This document shows positions 43,996 through 53,093 of a stretch of 64,000 nucleotides of DNA, in pieces. This DNA is from an uncultured bacterium (lineage in GTDB: Bacteria; Bacillota; Clostridia; Lachnospirales; Lachnospiraceae): assembly GCA_947383005.1 (NCBI GenBank), contig CANDBT010000001.1, forward strand, positions 124,001 through 188,000, written 5' to 3'. The notes beneath the pieces were generated by a model. The model saw nothing but the letters and a program-made list of their open reading frames with translations. It searched no databases and was not told where the DNA came from. The translations under genes were made by a program, and so were the position numbers. Within the stretch, counting starts at the first letter, position 1, and each line of letters starts with the position of its first letter.

Positions 43996-46494
43996 ATGAG
44001 CAAATTATGTATGGGATGTATGAGGGAATATGGCGAAGAGTTCAATATATGCCCTTATTGCGGTTACGTCGAGGGTACTCCGGCGAAGCAGACCTATCAT
44101 ATTTCGCCGGGACATATTCTCTATAACCGTTATATTGTCGGTAAAGTGCTGGGGTTTGGCGGTTTTGGGGTTACTTATATCGGGTGGGATTATCTGATGG
44201 GTTGGAAGGTGGCTATCAAAGAGTATCTGCCTGGAGAATTTGCCACACGTATGCCGGAACAGGAAAGAGTGACGGTTTATACCGGCTACAAGGAAGAGCA
44301 ATTCAGGGAAGGTCTGAAGAAAACCCTGGATGAGGCAAGACGTCTGGCCAAATTTGATATGGTACCGGAAATCGTGAAAATTTATGATTGTTTTGAAGCG
44401 AATGGAACGTCATATATTATTATGGAATATCTGGAAGGAATGTCACTGAAGGAATATCTGGAGATTCATGGGAAAATGCCGGTGGAACAAGCTCTTCCTA
44501 TAATATTTCAGATTGCCGCGGCTATGGAGCAGGTACATAGGGAAGGAATCCTTCACAGAGATATTGCACCGGACAATATTTATGTGCTGAATCCAGACGA
44601 ACCGGATAATCTTAAAGTAAAGCTTTTGGATTTCGGCGCTGCCCGTTATGCTACATCAAAACACAGTAAAAGCTTGTCGGTGATTATTAAGCCGGGTTAT
44701 GCACCTACGGAACAATACCGCAGCCGGGGAGACCAGGGAACATGGACGGACGTGTATGCTTTGGCGGCAGTATTTTATAAAATGATTACGGGTATCACTC
44801 CGGAAGATGCCATGGAACGTGATGTGGAAGACGAATTGAAAAGGCCGTCCAAGCTGGGGATAAAGATTGCCAAGCCGGTGGAAAATGCCCTGATGAATGC
44901 ACTTAATGTCAAAATCCAGGACAGGACCCAAACCATGGAGGCTTTTTCGCAGGAACTGACCTCTGCCGAGGTGGCGGAGCGGGCAGTAACAAAGGATAAA
45001 AATATAGTGGCGAAAATTCCCCGGTGGTTCCTTACGGTGGCTGGAGGAGGCGGAATTGTTATTGCGGTGGCGATTGTATTAGTGCTTACCGGGGTGATTC
45101 AAAGCCATATCGGTTCGGATGCCAGCAAACTGGATAAGAATATGGTGCGGATGATCAATGTGGTTAATTATGAGGCTGATGAGGCGGAAAAGGAACTGCA
45201 GAAAAGCAGCCTGAATATGTCGAGAAACGGAATGATTTATTCAGAAGATATACCAATCAATGTGGTTTGTTATCAAGGAATAAAGGAAAATGACCTGGTA
45301 GAAAAAGATACGGTACTGGCAGTTTGGATCAGCAAAGGGAAACGTAAGGAGATTGTTCCGGCTGTAAAGGGCCTGCAATTGGATGAAGCACGGCGGCTTT
45401 TAGAGGAAGCCGGTTTTAAAAATATAAAGACGGAAGAAAGCATGGAGGCTGGTGTTTACCAGTCTGTTCTGGCAATTAGTGAGGAACCGGGCGCTAATGT
45501 GGAGGTAAGTAAGGAGATAATCCTTACCGTGTGTATGAATACCGAGAATCAGGGAGGAGACGCTTCCATTCAGGTGAAGGTGCCTGACGTGACAGGAAAG
45601 GACAGGGAACAGGCGCAAAAAGAAATGGAAGAGGCCGGTTTTTTGATTAACTGGGTGGAAGAGAATAGTGATAAACCGGAGAATATGGTGATTGCCCAAT
45701 CTCCGGAAGCCGGCGAAGAAGTAAATAAAGGTTCTTATATAACGGTTCGGGTCAGCAAAGGCGAACAGAAGATTTACATGAAGAATGTGCTTCTGATGAC
45801 GGAGGCAGAGGCCAGAAGTACAATACAGTCTTTGGGATTAAAAGTGGGGAAAGTGACAACGGCTTACAGTGATTCTGTAGAGAAAGGTAAGGTCATTTCT
45901 CAGAGTATTGCCCAGGACGAAGAAGTAAAACGAGGAGATACGGTTAATCTGGTAATCAGCCAGGGAAAGCAAAATACCGAAACTTCACCAACAACAGCTG
46001 ACCCGGAAGAATCCAGACGGCAGGAGGAGGCGGCAGAGTCCAGCAGACAGGAAGAAATCCGCAGGCAAAGGGAGGAAATGTCCCGCCAGGCGGAAGAATC
46101 CTCAAGAGCTGCGGAGTCAGAGGCAGCAGCCAGGAGAGCTTCGGAGGAAGAAGCAGCCAGGAGAGCTTCAGAAGAAGAAGCAGCCAGGAAAGCTTCAGAA
46201 GAGGAAGAAGCAAGAAGGCAGACCGAGACGGAAGAGGGCAGCACTTCGCCTGTGGTATCGGGCTCCGGCGACAGAACGGTATCACAAAAGGTGCGTGTAG
46301 TCGATGTGGTAGGCATGACTGAGGAAGAGGCAAAAGCGGCAATTATTGAAGAAGGATTTACTGTGGGCAGTGTAACGCGGGAATATCATGATTCCGTACC
46401 GGCAGGTTGCGTGATTTCTCAAAGCCCGTCCGGCGGGAAAAAGACGAAGTTGGAGTCCAGGGTAAATCTGGTCATCAGCAGGGGGCCAAATTGA
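43996..46494 (+). CDS. PASTA Ser/Thr kinase with zinc ribbon
   Basis: 832 residues. Zinc ribbon at Cys5, 8, 19, 22. The kinase looks active: GFGGFG loop, Lys75, HRD (187-189), DNIYVL, DFG (212-214), PGYAPTEQY. Membrane helix at about 343-369. Outside are five PASTA domains; the fourth (KIYMKNVLLMTEAEARSTIQ) is nearly the same as the fourth in the pseudokinase, showing duplication. An Arg/Glu/Ser-rich coiled region (about 675-755, RRASEEEAARRASEEEAARK-type repeats) separates PASTA 4 and 5. It resembles PrkC/Stk1, which sense cell-wall fragments. Confidence 0.94.
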   Translation: MSKLCMGCMREYGEEFNICPYCGYVEGTPAKQTYHISPGHILYNRYIVGKVLGFGGFGVTYIGWDYLMGWKVAIKEYLPGEFATRMPEQERVTVYTGYKEEQFREGLKKTLDEARRLAKFDMVPEIVKIYDCFEANGTSYIIMEYLEGMSLKEYLEIHGKMPVEQALPIIFQIAAAMEQVHREGILHRDIAPDNIYVLNPDEPDNLKVKLLDFGAARYATSKHSKSLSVIIKPGYAPTEQYRSRGDQGTWTDVYALAAVFYKMITGITPEDAMERDVEDELKRPSKLGIKIAKPVENALMNALNVKIQDRTQTMEAFSQELTSAEVAERAVTKDKNIVAKIPRWFLTVAGGGGIVIAVAIVLVLTGVIQSHIGSDASKLDKNMVRMINVVNYEADEAEKELQKSSLNMSRNGMIYSEDIPINVVCYQGIKENDLVEKDTVLAVWISKGKRKEIVPAVKGLQLDEARRLLEEAGFKNIKTEESMEAGVYQSVLAISEEPGANVEVSKEIILTVCMNTENQGGDASIQVKVPDVTGKDREQAQKEMEEAGFLINWVEENSDKPENMVIAQSPEAGEEVNKGSYITVRVSKGEQKIYMKNVLLMTEAEARSTIQSLGLKVGKVTTAYSDSVEKGKVISQSIAQDEEVKRGDTVNLVISQGKQNTETSPTTADPEESRRQEEAAESSRQEEIRRQREEMSRQAEESSRAAESEAAARRASEEEAARRASEEEAARKASEEEEARRQTETEEGSTSPVVSGSGDRTVSQKVRVVDVVGMTEEEAKAAIIEEGFTVGSVTREYHDSVPAGCVISQSPSGGKKTKLESRVNLVISRGPN

Positions 46495-46574
46495 TACCAA
46501 TACAGATAAATCGGGGGCTGTGGCATAGAATTTGCTTCGGCCCCTAAGGTTTGCCTGATGAGAGAGGAAAACAC

Positions 46575-47897
46575 ATGCTATTTTCAAGAAAAGATTTGGT
46601 GAGGCTTTTGGGGCCGTTGATTGTAGAACAGGTGTTGGCTGTATTAGTCGGCATGGTGGATGTAGTGATGGTTGCAGCAGTAGGAGAAACCGCAGTATCC
46701 GGTGTAGCTCTGGTAGATTCTATCAGTATTTTAATAATCCAGCTTTTGTCCGCATTAGCTACCGGTGGAGCCGTAGTATGTTCTCAATATATGGGCAAAC
46801 AGCAGTCGGAGGCGGCTTGTTATGCCGCAGGGCAACTGGTTTTTATTACAGCTGCATGTGCGGTCTTTTTTGCTTCGGTTGCTCTTTTTGGGGAACGTCA
46901 TTTATTAAGGCTGATTTTTGGGCAGGCAGAGAAAGCAGTTTTGGACAATGCGGCCACTTATTTTCGGATCACTGCTCTTTCCTATTTGTTTTTGGCGTTG
47001 TATAATTCGGGTGCTGCTTTGTTTCGTTCTATGGGCAATTCACGGGTATCGATGGTGGTATCCTTGTTTATGAACGGAATCAATATTGTTGGTAACGCAA
47101 TTTGTATTTACGGTTTTCATATGGGGGTGGAGGGAGTTGCTTTTCCTACCCTGATTTCCCGGATTGTGGCTGCTATAATGATATTATGGCTGATACGGGA
47201 TCGGGACAATACAATACATATATCCAATATTAGCGTTTTGCGTCCGAACAGGGAGATAATGAAAAAAATTCTGAGAGTAGGGGTTCCGAATGGCCTGGAA
47301 ACAGGAATGTTTCAATTTGGGAAAATCGCTCTTCAAAGTCTGGTATCGACTTTGGGTACGGCAGCTATTGCCAGTTTTGCAGTGGCCTCTAATTTGGTGA
47401 CTCTTCATTATCTGCCGGGAAATGCCATAGGATTGGGGCTGATAACCATAGCCGGCCGTTGTGTAGGGGCAGGGGAATATGAACAGGCGAAGCAATATAC
47501 AAAAAAGCTGCTTTTGCTGGATTATGCCATGTTATTTGTTATATGTACCATAATGGCTCTTTTCAGCCATCAGATTGTAAGAATGTATAATCTGTCACCA
47601 GAAGCAGCGGTTCTAACCAGAGGAATGATTCTCATGCACTCTTGCGCGATGATTGTGTGGCCGTTGGCTTTTCCGCTGCCAAATACCCTCCGGGCCGGGC
47701 TGGATGCCCGCTTTACCATGACAGTATCGATATTTTCCATGTGGGCTTTCCGTTTTGGATTTGCTTATCTGTTTGTAAAAGTATGGAATACAGGAGTTGC
47801 CGGTATATGGTTTGGCATGTTTATTGACTGGATTTTCCGGGCAATTGTATTTGTGCTCCGCTTTCATGGATTCACTTCCCGGGCGCAGCAAATTTAA
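46575..47897 (+). CDS. MATE-family efflux transporter
   Basis: 440 residues from ATG at 46575 (GAGAGG upstream); a TTG at 46551 is less likely. About twelve membrane helices in two halves. GPLIVEQVLAVLVGMVDVVM and RVGVPNGLETGMFQFGKIAL are the paired N- and C-half signatures of MATE/NorM-type Na+ or H+ antiporters. Substrate unknown. It follows the kinase operon by 80 nt and could be in the same transcript. Confidence 0.92.
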   Translation: MLFSRKDLVRLLGPLIVEQVLAVLVGMVDVVMVAAVGETAVSGVALVDSISILIIQLLSALATGGAVVCSQYMGKQQSEAACYAAGQLVFITAACAVFFASVALFGERHLLRLIFGQAEKAVLDNAATYFRITALSYLFLALYNSGAALFRSMGNSRVSMVVSLFMNGINIVGNAICIYGFHMGVEGVAFPTLISRIVAAIMILWLIRDRDNTIHISNISVLRPNREIMKKILRVGVPNGLETGMFQFGKIALQSLVSTLGTAAIASFAVASNLVTLHYLPGNAIGLGLITIAGRCVGAGEYEQAKQYTKKLLLLDYAMLFVICTIMALFSHQIVRMYNLSPEAAVLTRGMILMHSCAMIVWPLAFPLPNTLRAGLDARFTMTVSIFSMWAFRFGFAYLFVKVWNTGVAGIWFGMFIDWIFRAIVFVLRFHGFTSRAQQI

Positions 47898-47944
47898 AAT
47901 AAAAACTCATTGCAAGCCGAAGCAGATATTGATACAATAATGGA

Positions 47945-48136
47945 AGTAACTGTTTAGACGGCGGGGCATTAGAGATGAATTTCGGCGTCAAGCTTGCTTG
48001 TAAGCCGAAATTCATCTCTAATGCCCCATCGGATGAACATCCGATGCTTCTTGCCCGCCGCAGGCGGGCAAGAAGATGCCTGTTTTGAACGCTGCGTTTG
48101 TAGTGGTTCATGCCGGGAGGAGAGATTTGCCTGAAC
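47945..48136. repeat. Three-hairpin element with terminal repeats (family A), copy 3
   Basis: Starts GTAACTGTTTAGAC and ends CTGAACGGTTAC. Hairpins: a perfect 24-bp stem (47963-47986 with 48004-48027, 17-nt loop), a 9-bp stem CATCGGATGaaCATCCGATG (48027-48046), and a 13-bp stem CTTCTTGCCCGCCgca... (48047-48075). The loop of the first hairpin contains GTCAAGCTTGCTTGTAA, also found at 50727-50878. Fills the gap before malQ. Confidence 0.85.
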
Positions 48137-48180
48137 GGTTACAATATTTTGTCAGGCTATAAGAAGGGGGATGATCGGTC

Positions 48181-49683
48181 GTGAAACGGGGATGTGGAAT
48201 GCTTCTTCCAGTGTCGAGCCTTCCATCAAAATACGGGATTGGCGCGTTTTCGAAAGAAGCTTATGATTTTGTGGATAAGTTAGCGGAGGGAGGCCAGCAG
48301 TATTGGCAGATTTTGCCTCTGGGACCTACGGGTTATGGTGATTCACCATATCAATCTTTTAGCGCTTTTGCCGGCAATCCATATTATATTGATTTGGTAC
48401 AGTTGGCGGAAGAGGGGCTTTTGACCAGGCAGGAATGTGAAGCCGCCGATTTTGGAGATGACGAAAGAACGATTGATTATGAAAAAGTTTATCAAAATCG
48501 TTTCCCGTTGCTGAAAGAAGCTTTTCTTCGGTGGAAAAGCCAGCACAGTCGTCTGGGGGAGGATGGCATCCGTCTGCTTTTGAAAAAAGCCCTGTCACCG
48601 GAAACCAGAGAGTACTGTTTTTATATGGCGGTAAAAAATGATTTTGCAGGGAAGAGCTGGGAAAAATGGGACGAGGACATTCGTCTTAGAAACAAAACCG
48701 CGTTGAAACAATATGAGGAGCGTCTTCAGGAAGAAATCCGGTTTTATGAATTTCAGCAGTATATGTTTGAAAAACAATGGAACAAACTGAAAACTTATGC
48801 CAATCATAAAGGTATCCGCATTATTGGGGATATTCCCATTTATGTCGCTTTTGACAGTGCAGACAGTTGGAGTCATCCGGAGCTGTTTCAGTTTGACGAG
48901 GACTGCTGCCCGATAGCGGTGGCCGGTTGCCCGCCAGATGCGTTCTCTGCCACGGGCCAGCTCTGGGGGAATCCTTTATATCGGTGGGATTATCATCGGG
49001 AAACGGGATATGAGTGGTGGATGAAGCGGATGGAATACAGTTTTCGTCTTTATGATGTGGTACGTGTAGACCATTTCCGGGGATTTGATGAATATTGGTC
49101 TATTCCGGCAAAAGACAAGACGGCTAAAAACGGCTGTTGGGAGAAAGGGCCGGGCCTGGAATTTTTCCTGGAATTAAAAAAGCATTTTGGCAGCGCCGAA
49201 ATTATCGCTGAAGATTTGGGATTTTTGACGCCATCAGTCAAAAAGCTGGTTAAAGATACGGGATTTCCCGGCATGAAAGTATTGGAATTTGCTTTTGACG
49301 ATACGGAGGACAGTGATTATCTGACTCACAAATATACGGAGAACTGTGTGGTTTATACAGGTACTCATGACAATGATACCCTGCAGGGTTGGTATGGAAA
49401 TTTAGATGAGTCTATACGGCGGTTTGCCGTTGATTATGTGGGAAGCCAATGGACACCGCGAGGTGAAATCCATTGGGATTTTATTCGCTTGGCGTTACGG
49501 AGTGTGGCCAGATTGGCCATTATACCGGTTCAGGATTATTTGGGGCTGGGAAACTGGGCACGGATCAATGAGCCGTCAACATTGGGGGGAAATTGGAAGT
49601 GGCGGATGACATCCGGAGATTTGACTGATGAACTGCTTAAAAAATGCAGAAGGATGGCGCACCGTTATGGGCGTATCGGATAA
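48181..49683 (+). CDS. malQ: 4-alpha-glucanotransferase (amylomaltase)
   Basis: 500 residues, GTG start, AAGGGGG upstream. GH77: GMLLPVSSLPSKYGIGAFSK, IIGDIPIYVAFDSADSW, WGNPLYRWDYH, VRVDHFRGFDEYWSIP (nucleophile Asp), IIAEDLGFLTPSV (acid/base Glu), YTGTHDNDTLQGWY. It disproportionates malto-oligosaccharides in the cytosol for glycogen or maltodextrin use. No other mal or glg gene is here. A strong terminator follows. Confidence 0.96.
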   Translation: MKRGCGMLLPVSSLPSKYGIGAFSKEAYDFVDKLAEGGQQYWQILPLGPTGYGDSPYQSFSAFAGNPYYIDLVQLAEEGLLTRQECEAADFGDDERTIDYEKVYQNRFPLLKEAFLRWKSQHSRLGEDGIRLLLKKALSPETREYCFYMAVKNDFAGKSWEKWDEDIRLRNKTALKQYEERLQEEIRFYEFQQYMFEKQWNKLKTYANHKGIRIIGDIPIYVAFDSADSWSHPELFQFDEDCCPIAVAGCPPDAFSATGQLWGNPLYRWDYHRETGYEWWMKRMEYSFRLYDVVRVDHFRGFDEYWSIPAKDKTAKNGCWEKGPGLEFFLELKKHFGSAEIIAEDLGFLTPSVKKLVKDTGFPGMKVLEFAFDDTEDSDYLTHKYTENCVVYTGTHDNDTLQGWYGNLDESIRRFAVDYVGSQWTPRGEIHWDFIRLALRSVARLAIIPVQDYLGLGNWARINEPSTLGGNWKWRMTSGDLTDELLKKCRRMAHRYGRIG

Positions 49684-49704
49684 ATAGTTCGTTGACACAG
49701 ACAA

Positions 49705-49755
49705 AAAGGGGCTGTTGTAAAATTTGTGAATATCCTATTTTGCAGTAGCCCCTTT
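49705..49755. terminator. Bidirectional terminator between malQ and a convergent gene
   Basis: AAAGGGGCT (49705-49713) and AGCCCCTTT (49747-49755) with a further paired TG.AAAAT segment inside. Confidence 0.82.
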
Positions 49756-49760
49756 GGAAA

Positions 49761-50582
49761 TTATTCAATAACAATCTGCGACGCTTGTGCCGCTTCGGTC
49801 TGCGGATTTGTTTCTGACGGTTCAGGCAGGGGAGCCGTTTCCGGGTTTATATCTTCTGCGTTTTCCGGTGTTTCTTCTTCTGCAGTGACTTCCAAAACGT
49901 CTAAATTTCCCTCTTTATGAGTGGTAAAGGATTTGCGGGATTCGTTTCCGGCCATGTCCTGAACAAAAACCTGCAGGCCGTCATTGTTCATCTCAAAGGT
50001 TAGTTCATAGCCCCGGCTGCCATCGGCTGAATTTTCTATAATGTTTATGGATGCGGGGTACTGTACCTGGTTATGCGTATCTATAGCATAAATGCTGTCA
50101 GGATTGACAGAAGACTGGCTGTCGGATATCCTGAGAGTGAGGATGGAATCCTCAAGAGCGGCATTTTCAAAAGACGGCGGGACATCATCCAAAATATTGA
50201 TGTGGCGGAATGATGTAGAGGACATGCCATTGAGGTTGACAATAGTGACTTCCAGAACACCATTGCGGTTTATGGGGATAGAGTAAGTGCGTTTTTTCCC
50301 TTTGGTAGCCTCCAGTTCCTCTCCATCCATGTTGAAAGTAATGGATTTTGTCGGGAACCAGGATTCAATAGCGATAGTGGCCTGGGTAGATAAATAATCC
50401 TTCGTATCTTCGATTTCCACGGTAAATTTGGGACGGGAAGTGACACAGATAAATAAAATCGTGTTAAATACCAAAAAGGGAAGGATATAAAACAGAAACA
50501 GATGGGGAAAGCCGTCAGAAGGCTTTTTGCGGTATTTGTTGTTTCCTGTGGAGCGGTAAGAAGATCTCTGATAGTATTCCAT
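49761..50582 (-). CDS. Single-pass membrane protein with Ig-like ectodomains
   Basis: 273 residues; AAGGAGCCACACGCTT precedes the ATG. A basic cytosolic head (YRSTGNNKYRKKPSDG) is followed by one membrane helix at about 28-48 (LFLFYILPFLVFNTILFICV). Residues 50-225 look like two beta-sandwich Ig-like modules (ATIAIESWFPTKSITFNMDG, VPPSFENAALEDSILTLRIS, LQVFVQDMAGNESRKSF). The C-terminus is a Glu/Pro-rich tail ending SQIVIE. No enzyme motif. Probably a type II surface protein; function unknown. Confidence 0.75.
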   Translation of the reverse strand: MEYYQRSSYRSTGNNKYRKKPSDGFPHLFLFYILPFLVFNTILFICVTSRPKFTVEIEDTKDYLSTQATIAIESWFPTKSITFNMDGEELEATKGKKRTYSIPINRNGVLEVTIVNLNGMSSTSFRHINILDDVPPSFENAALEDSILTLRISDSQSSVNPDSIYAIDTHNQVQYPASINIIENSADGSRGYELTFEMNNDGLQVFVQDMAGNESRKSFTTHKEGNLDVLEVTAEEETPENAEDINPETAPLPEPSETNPQTEAAQASQIVIE

Positions 50583-50726
50583 AAGCGTGTGGCTCCTTTA
50601 AATATTTCATTGCGTAATCGTATAGCTGTGCATATATTGTTCTGTAGTTACTAATCACATAGTATAGCAGAAAAAATCAGCTTTTACAAGTAAACTTTTT
50701 GGCATGGCGGAAGCAGTAATAAATTG

Positions 50727-50878
50727 GTTACTGTTCACGGGGAGGGGTATCTTCTTGCCTGTTTTCAACGGACAAGAAGCATCGTGCGTTTGCCCGATGT
50801 GGAAAAACGGATAAAATCAGTCTTACAAGCAAGCTTGACGCTTGTTTTTATCTGTTTTCCCGCCCCGTGAACTGTAAC
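50727..50878. repeat. Hairpin element with terminal repeats (family A), copy 4
   Basis: Ends GTTACTGTTCACGGGGAGGG and, inverted, GTTACAGTTCACGGGGCGGG: nearly perfect 20-bp terminal inverted repeats. Internal TTCTTG...CAAGAA and AAAACgGATAAAA...TTTTATCtGTTTT hairpins; the latter's loop carries CTTACAAGCAAGCTTGACGC. The best-preserved copy. Occupies much of the 50583-51031 gap. Confidence 0.85.
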
Positions 50879-50939
50879 ATAAATTGAAGCAACCGTTTAG
50901 ACGATAAACTTAAATTATAGCAGAATCTTTATGAAAAGC

Positions 50940-50968
50940 TTTTCAGAAAGGTTTAGATATGGTATGAT
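50940..50968 (+). promoter_or_regulatory. Promoter of the HD hydrolase gene
   Basis: TTTTCA-17 bp-TATGAT with TGG before the -10. Confidence 0.55.
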
Positions 50969-51031
50969 TACTAAATAAAGAACCGGAGACATGGATAAGT
51001 ACAGGCTTGCAAAAGGCAGAGGGGATCAGCT

Positions 51032-51565
51032 ATGATACAGAAGGCAGCAGAGTTTGCTACAAGGGCGCATGCAGGAGCTTTGAGGAAGGGCAGTAATCTT
51101 CCTTATATTTATCATCCTATGGAGGTGGCGTTATTGGTGTCATTGATGTCCAGGGATGAAGAGATGATTGCCGCGGCATATCTGCATGATGTGTTGGAGG
51201 ACACGAAAGTGACTGCCCAGGAATTGAAAGAAGTATTTGGGGAGAGGGTTTTGGCTTTGGTTCAGGCAGAAACCGAGGACAAATCAATGACCTGGCATGA
51301 GCGGAAAAAACAGACGATTTGCCATTTACAGCAGGCGGCGAGAGAAGTGAAGATCTTAACTTTGGCAGACAAGCTTAGCAATATTCGGGCGACAGCCCGG
51401 GATTATTTGTTTATGGGAGATAAGGTGTGGGAGCGTTTTAATGAAAAACGCAAAGAATGCCACCAATGGTATATGAAAGGAATAATGGAAGCTTTGCAGG
51501 ATATGGAAGATTATCCTGCTTATCAGGAATATAAAGTTTTGTATAAAATGGTTTTTGGGGCTTGA
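51032..51565 (+). CDS. Small HD hydrolase, SpoT/MESH1-like
   Basis: 177 residues. The layout is that of the HD half of RelA/SpoT: RAHAGALRKGSNLPYIYHPM (His13, His28), AAAYLHDVLEDT (His52-Asp53) and LADKLSNIRA (Asp113) provide the metal site. No synthetase, TGS or ACT domain, so it is a stand-alone hydrolase. Family knowledge: such proteins hydrolyse (p)ppGpp or related phosphorylated nucleotides. Substrate not proven. Own promoter and terminator, so monocistronic. Confidence 0.88.
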   Translation: MIQKAAEFATRAHAGALRKGSNLPYIYHPMEVALLVSLMSRDEEMIAAAYLHDVLEDTKVTAQELKEVFGERVLALVQAETEDKSMTWHERKKQTICHLQQAAREVKILTLADKLSNIRATARDYLFMGDKVWERFNEKRKECHQWYMKGIMEALQDMEDYPAYQEYKVLYKMVFGA

Positions 51566-51586
51566 TCTTTTGAGCCCTTTTTTATA
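51557..51586 (+). terminator. Terminator overlapping the HD gene stop codon
   Basis: GGGCTtgatcttttgAGCCC followed by TTTTTTATA; the stem includes the last codon and the stop. Confidence 0.82.
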
Positions 51587-51817
51587 TAATCATAATATCC
51601 TGTCAAGTCTTGTCAGGATTCGAAGAAGCCAGTTAGGTCTTAGCTGGTATTTTCCCAGATTGTGAGTGAGGAGCAGTTTGTGCAGCGCAGACGGATTTTG
51701 TTACGGAGTATCCGGCGAAACATAAAAATATTGCGTTTTGCCGGATTTCGGCGTATTTTGTTTGCCTGCGAAAAAACGGGACAATTGTATTGAGAGACAG
51801 AGAAAGGGAGGGATGGG

Positions 51818-52873
51818 TTGAAAGACAAGTTTTTAAGAGGAGAACAAAAAACGGAGAAAAAAACAAAATCGGAGGCGGGAGAAAAGAAATTCAAAGCTGT
51901 ACGTTTGATTTTATGGGTTTTCGTGATTTTGATTCAGCTAATGGTGGTAGCTGGGATAGAGATCCGGGCGGAAATAGACGAAGAGGAGCGGCTTACTATT
52001 CGTTCACAGGTATATCCGGCCCAGGGGAAATGCCCTAGGCCGCAGGAAGTTTATCAAACAGATGAGGGGAAAAAGTATTCGCTGCTTTCATGGAAAAAGG
52101 AGAGTATTTGGATTCCTTCTTATGAGAGGCGAGTGGAAAAGGAGTTCTTTTGCGACGGAGTAGAAGGGGCGGCGGAGATTCCGAAGAAATTGGTGATAAA
52201 TGTTCGGGACGGCGGGCGGGAGACGGAGGCGTTTTGCTATTTGCAGGAGAAGGAGATAATCAGCGAAAGATGGAAAGACGGATTTGATTTTATTGTGACA
52301 TTTCACGATTACGGTGCAGGAGAATATGTGATAGGAGACAGAATAGTGGAGAAAGAGGAGGAAAAACCGCAATTTGAAGGCTGTGAAAAGCTTTTGTTGG
52401 AAGAAATCGGTGTAAAGCCGCAGGAATATAGGATAGAAGGGGTGCGATGGGACGGAGCAGCCTATGAAGATTTGGAGGGGTTTCAATGCCGGGATGCGGT
52501 AGCATATGGACAAAAGCTGATGCGGGATTACCGGTTGAGGTATGAAGGAATTGCGGTGTTTCCCTCATATGAAGGCTGGCGAACCATAGCTGTTTATGGA
52601 GACGGAAATGAGTCTGGGCAGGGTGAACAGCGTAGCGAAGGAGCGTCTAAAGACCTGCTTCTATCGGAAGATGCGGGGAAAAAAGACAGGAGGGGAACCG
52701 AGCTTCCGTTTGCCGTTTTGTGGAAAAAGGTTATTCGAATCTTACTGGTGACAATTGCCGTCGGAGCATTGCTTTTCTTTGGTGGCTTGCTGATATTAGC
52801 CATGAGAAAAGTGAAAAAAGCCGTTAAACAAAAATGGAAAATTTATCAGGCAGACCATCACAGACGTGAATAA
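51818..52873 (+). CDS. Two-helix membrane protein with Cys-containing ectodomain
   Basis: 351 residues starting with TTG (GGGAGGGATGGG upstream); no other usable start precedes the first membrane helix. Basic N-terminus, membrane helix at about 29-50 (VRLILWVFVILIQLMVVAGI), an extracellular part of about 250 residues with six cysteines (GKCPRPQEVYQ, KEFFCDGVE, EAFCYLQEK, EGCEKLLLEE, EGFQCRDAV), a second helix near 308-333 (ILLVTIAVGALLFFGGLLIL), and a basic tail. No family recognised. It could be a surface sensor or assembly factor. Confidence 0.72.
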   Translation: MKDKFLRGEQKTEKKTKSEAGEKKFKAVRLILWVFVILIQLMVVAGIEIRAEIDEEERLTIRSQVYPAQGKCPRPQEVYQTDEGKKYSLLSWKKESIWIPSYERRVEKEFFCDGVEGAAEIPKKLVINVRDGGRETEAFCYLQEKEIISERWKDGFDFIVTFHDYGAGEYVIGDRIVEKEEEKPQFEGCEKLLLEEIGVKPQEYRIEGVRWDGAAYEDLEGFQCRDAVAYGQKLMRDYRLRYEGIAVFPSYEGWRTIAVYGDGNESGQGEQRSEGASKDLLLSEDAGKKDRRGTELPFAVLWKKVIRILLVTIAVGALLFFGGLLILAMRKVKKAVKQKWKIYQADHHRRE

Positions 52874-52969
52874 TGTTTATCAGATGTTCATTTAATGTCA
52901 AATTCCCAGATGGCTGAATTTCCGCAAGACAATAGTATGACCCGATTTAAATAACCTTATATTTCGCCG

Positions 52970-53080
52970 GTCGCTTTCCCGATAGCACACAGGAAAAATG
53001 TTCAGCGTAGCACCACTACGCCTTTGCTTTTTCCTGTGTATTCTCGACAAAGCATCCTCAGCGAAACAGCAAGGTATTTA
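52970..53080. repeat. Palindromic repeat with GTAG/CTAC core (family C), copy 2
   Basis: ACACAGGAAAAA (52987-52998) and TTTTTCCTGTGT (53028-53039) enclose CAGCGTAGCACCACTACGCC. Core as in 12600-12690, outer stem different in sequence but still perfectly paired. Lies between two convergent genes. Confidence 0.72.
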
Positions 53081-53093
53081 AGCCGGCTGGAAA

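Noticed and set aside
46505-46548. Terminator after the last kinase gene
   Set aside because: GGGGC and GCCCC can pair, but over a long loop and with no T run; read-through into the MATE gene is as likely.
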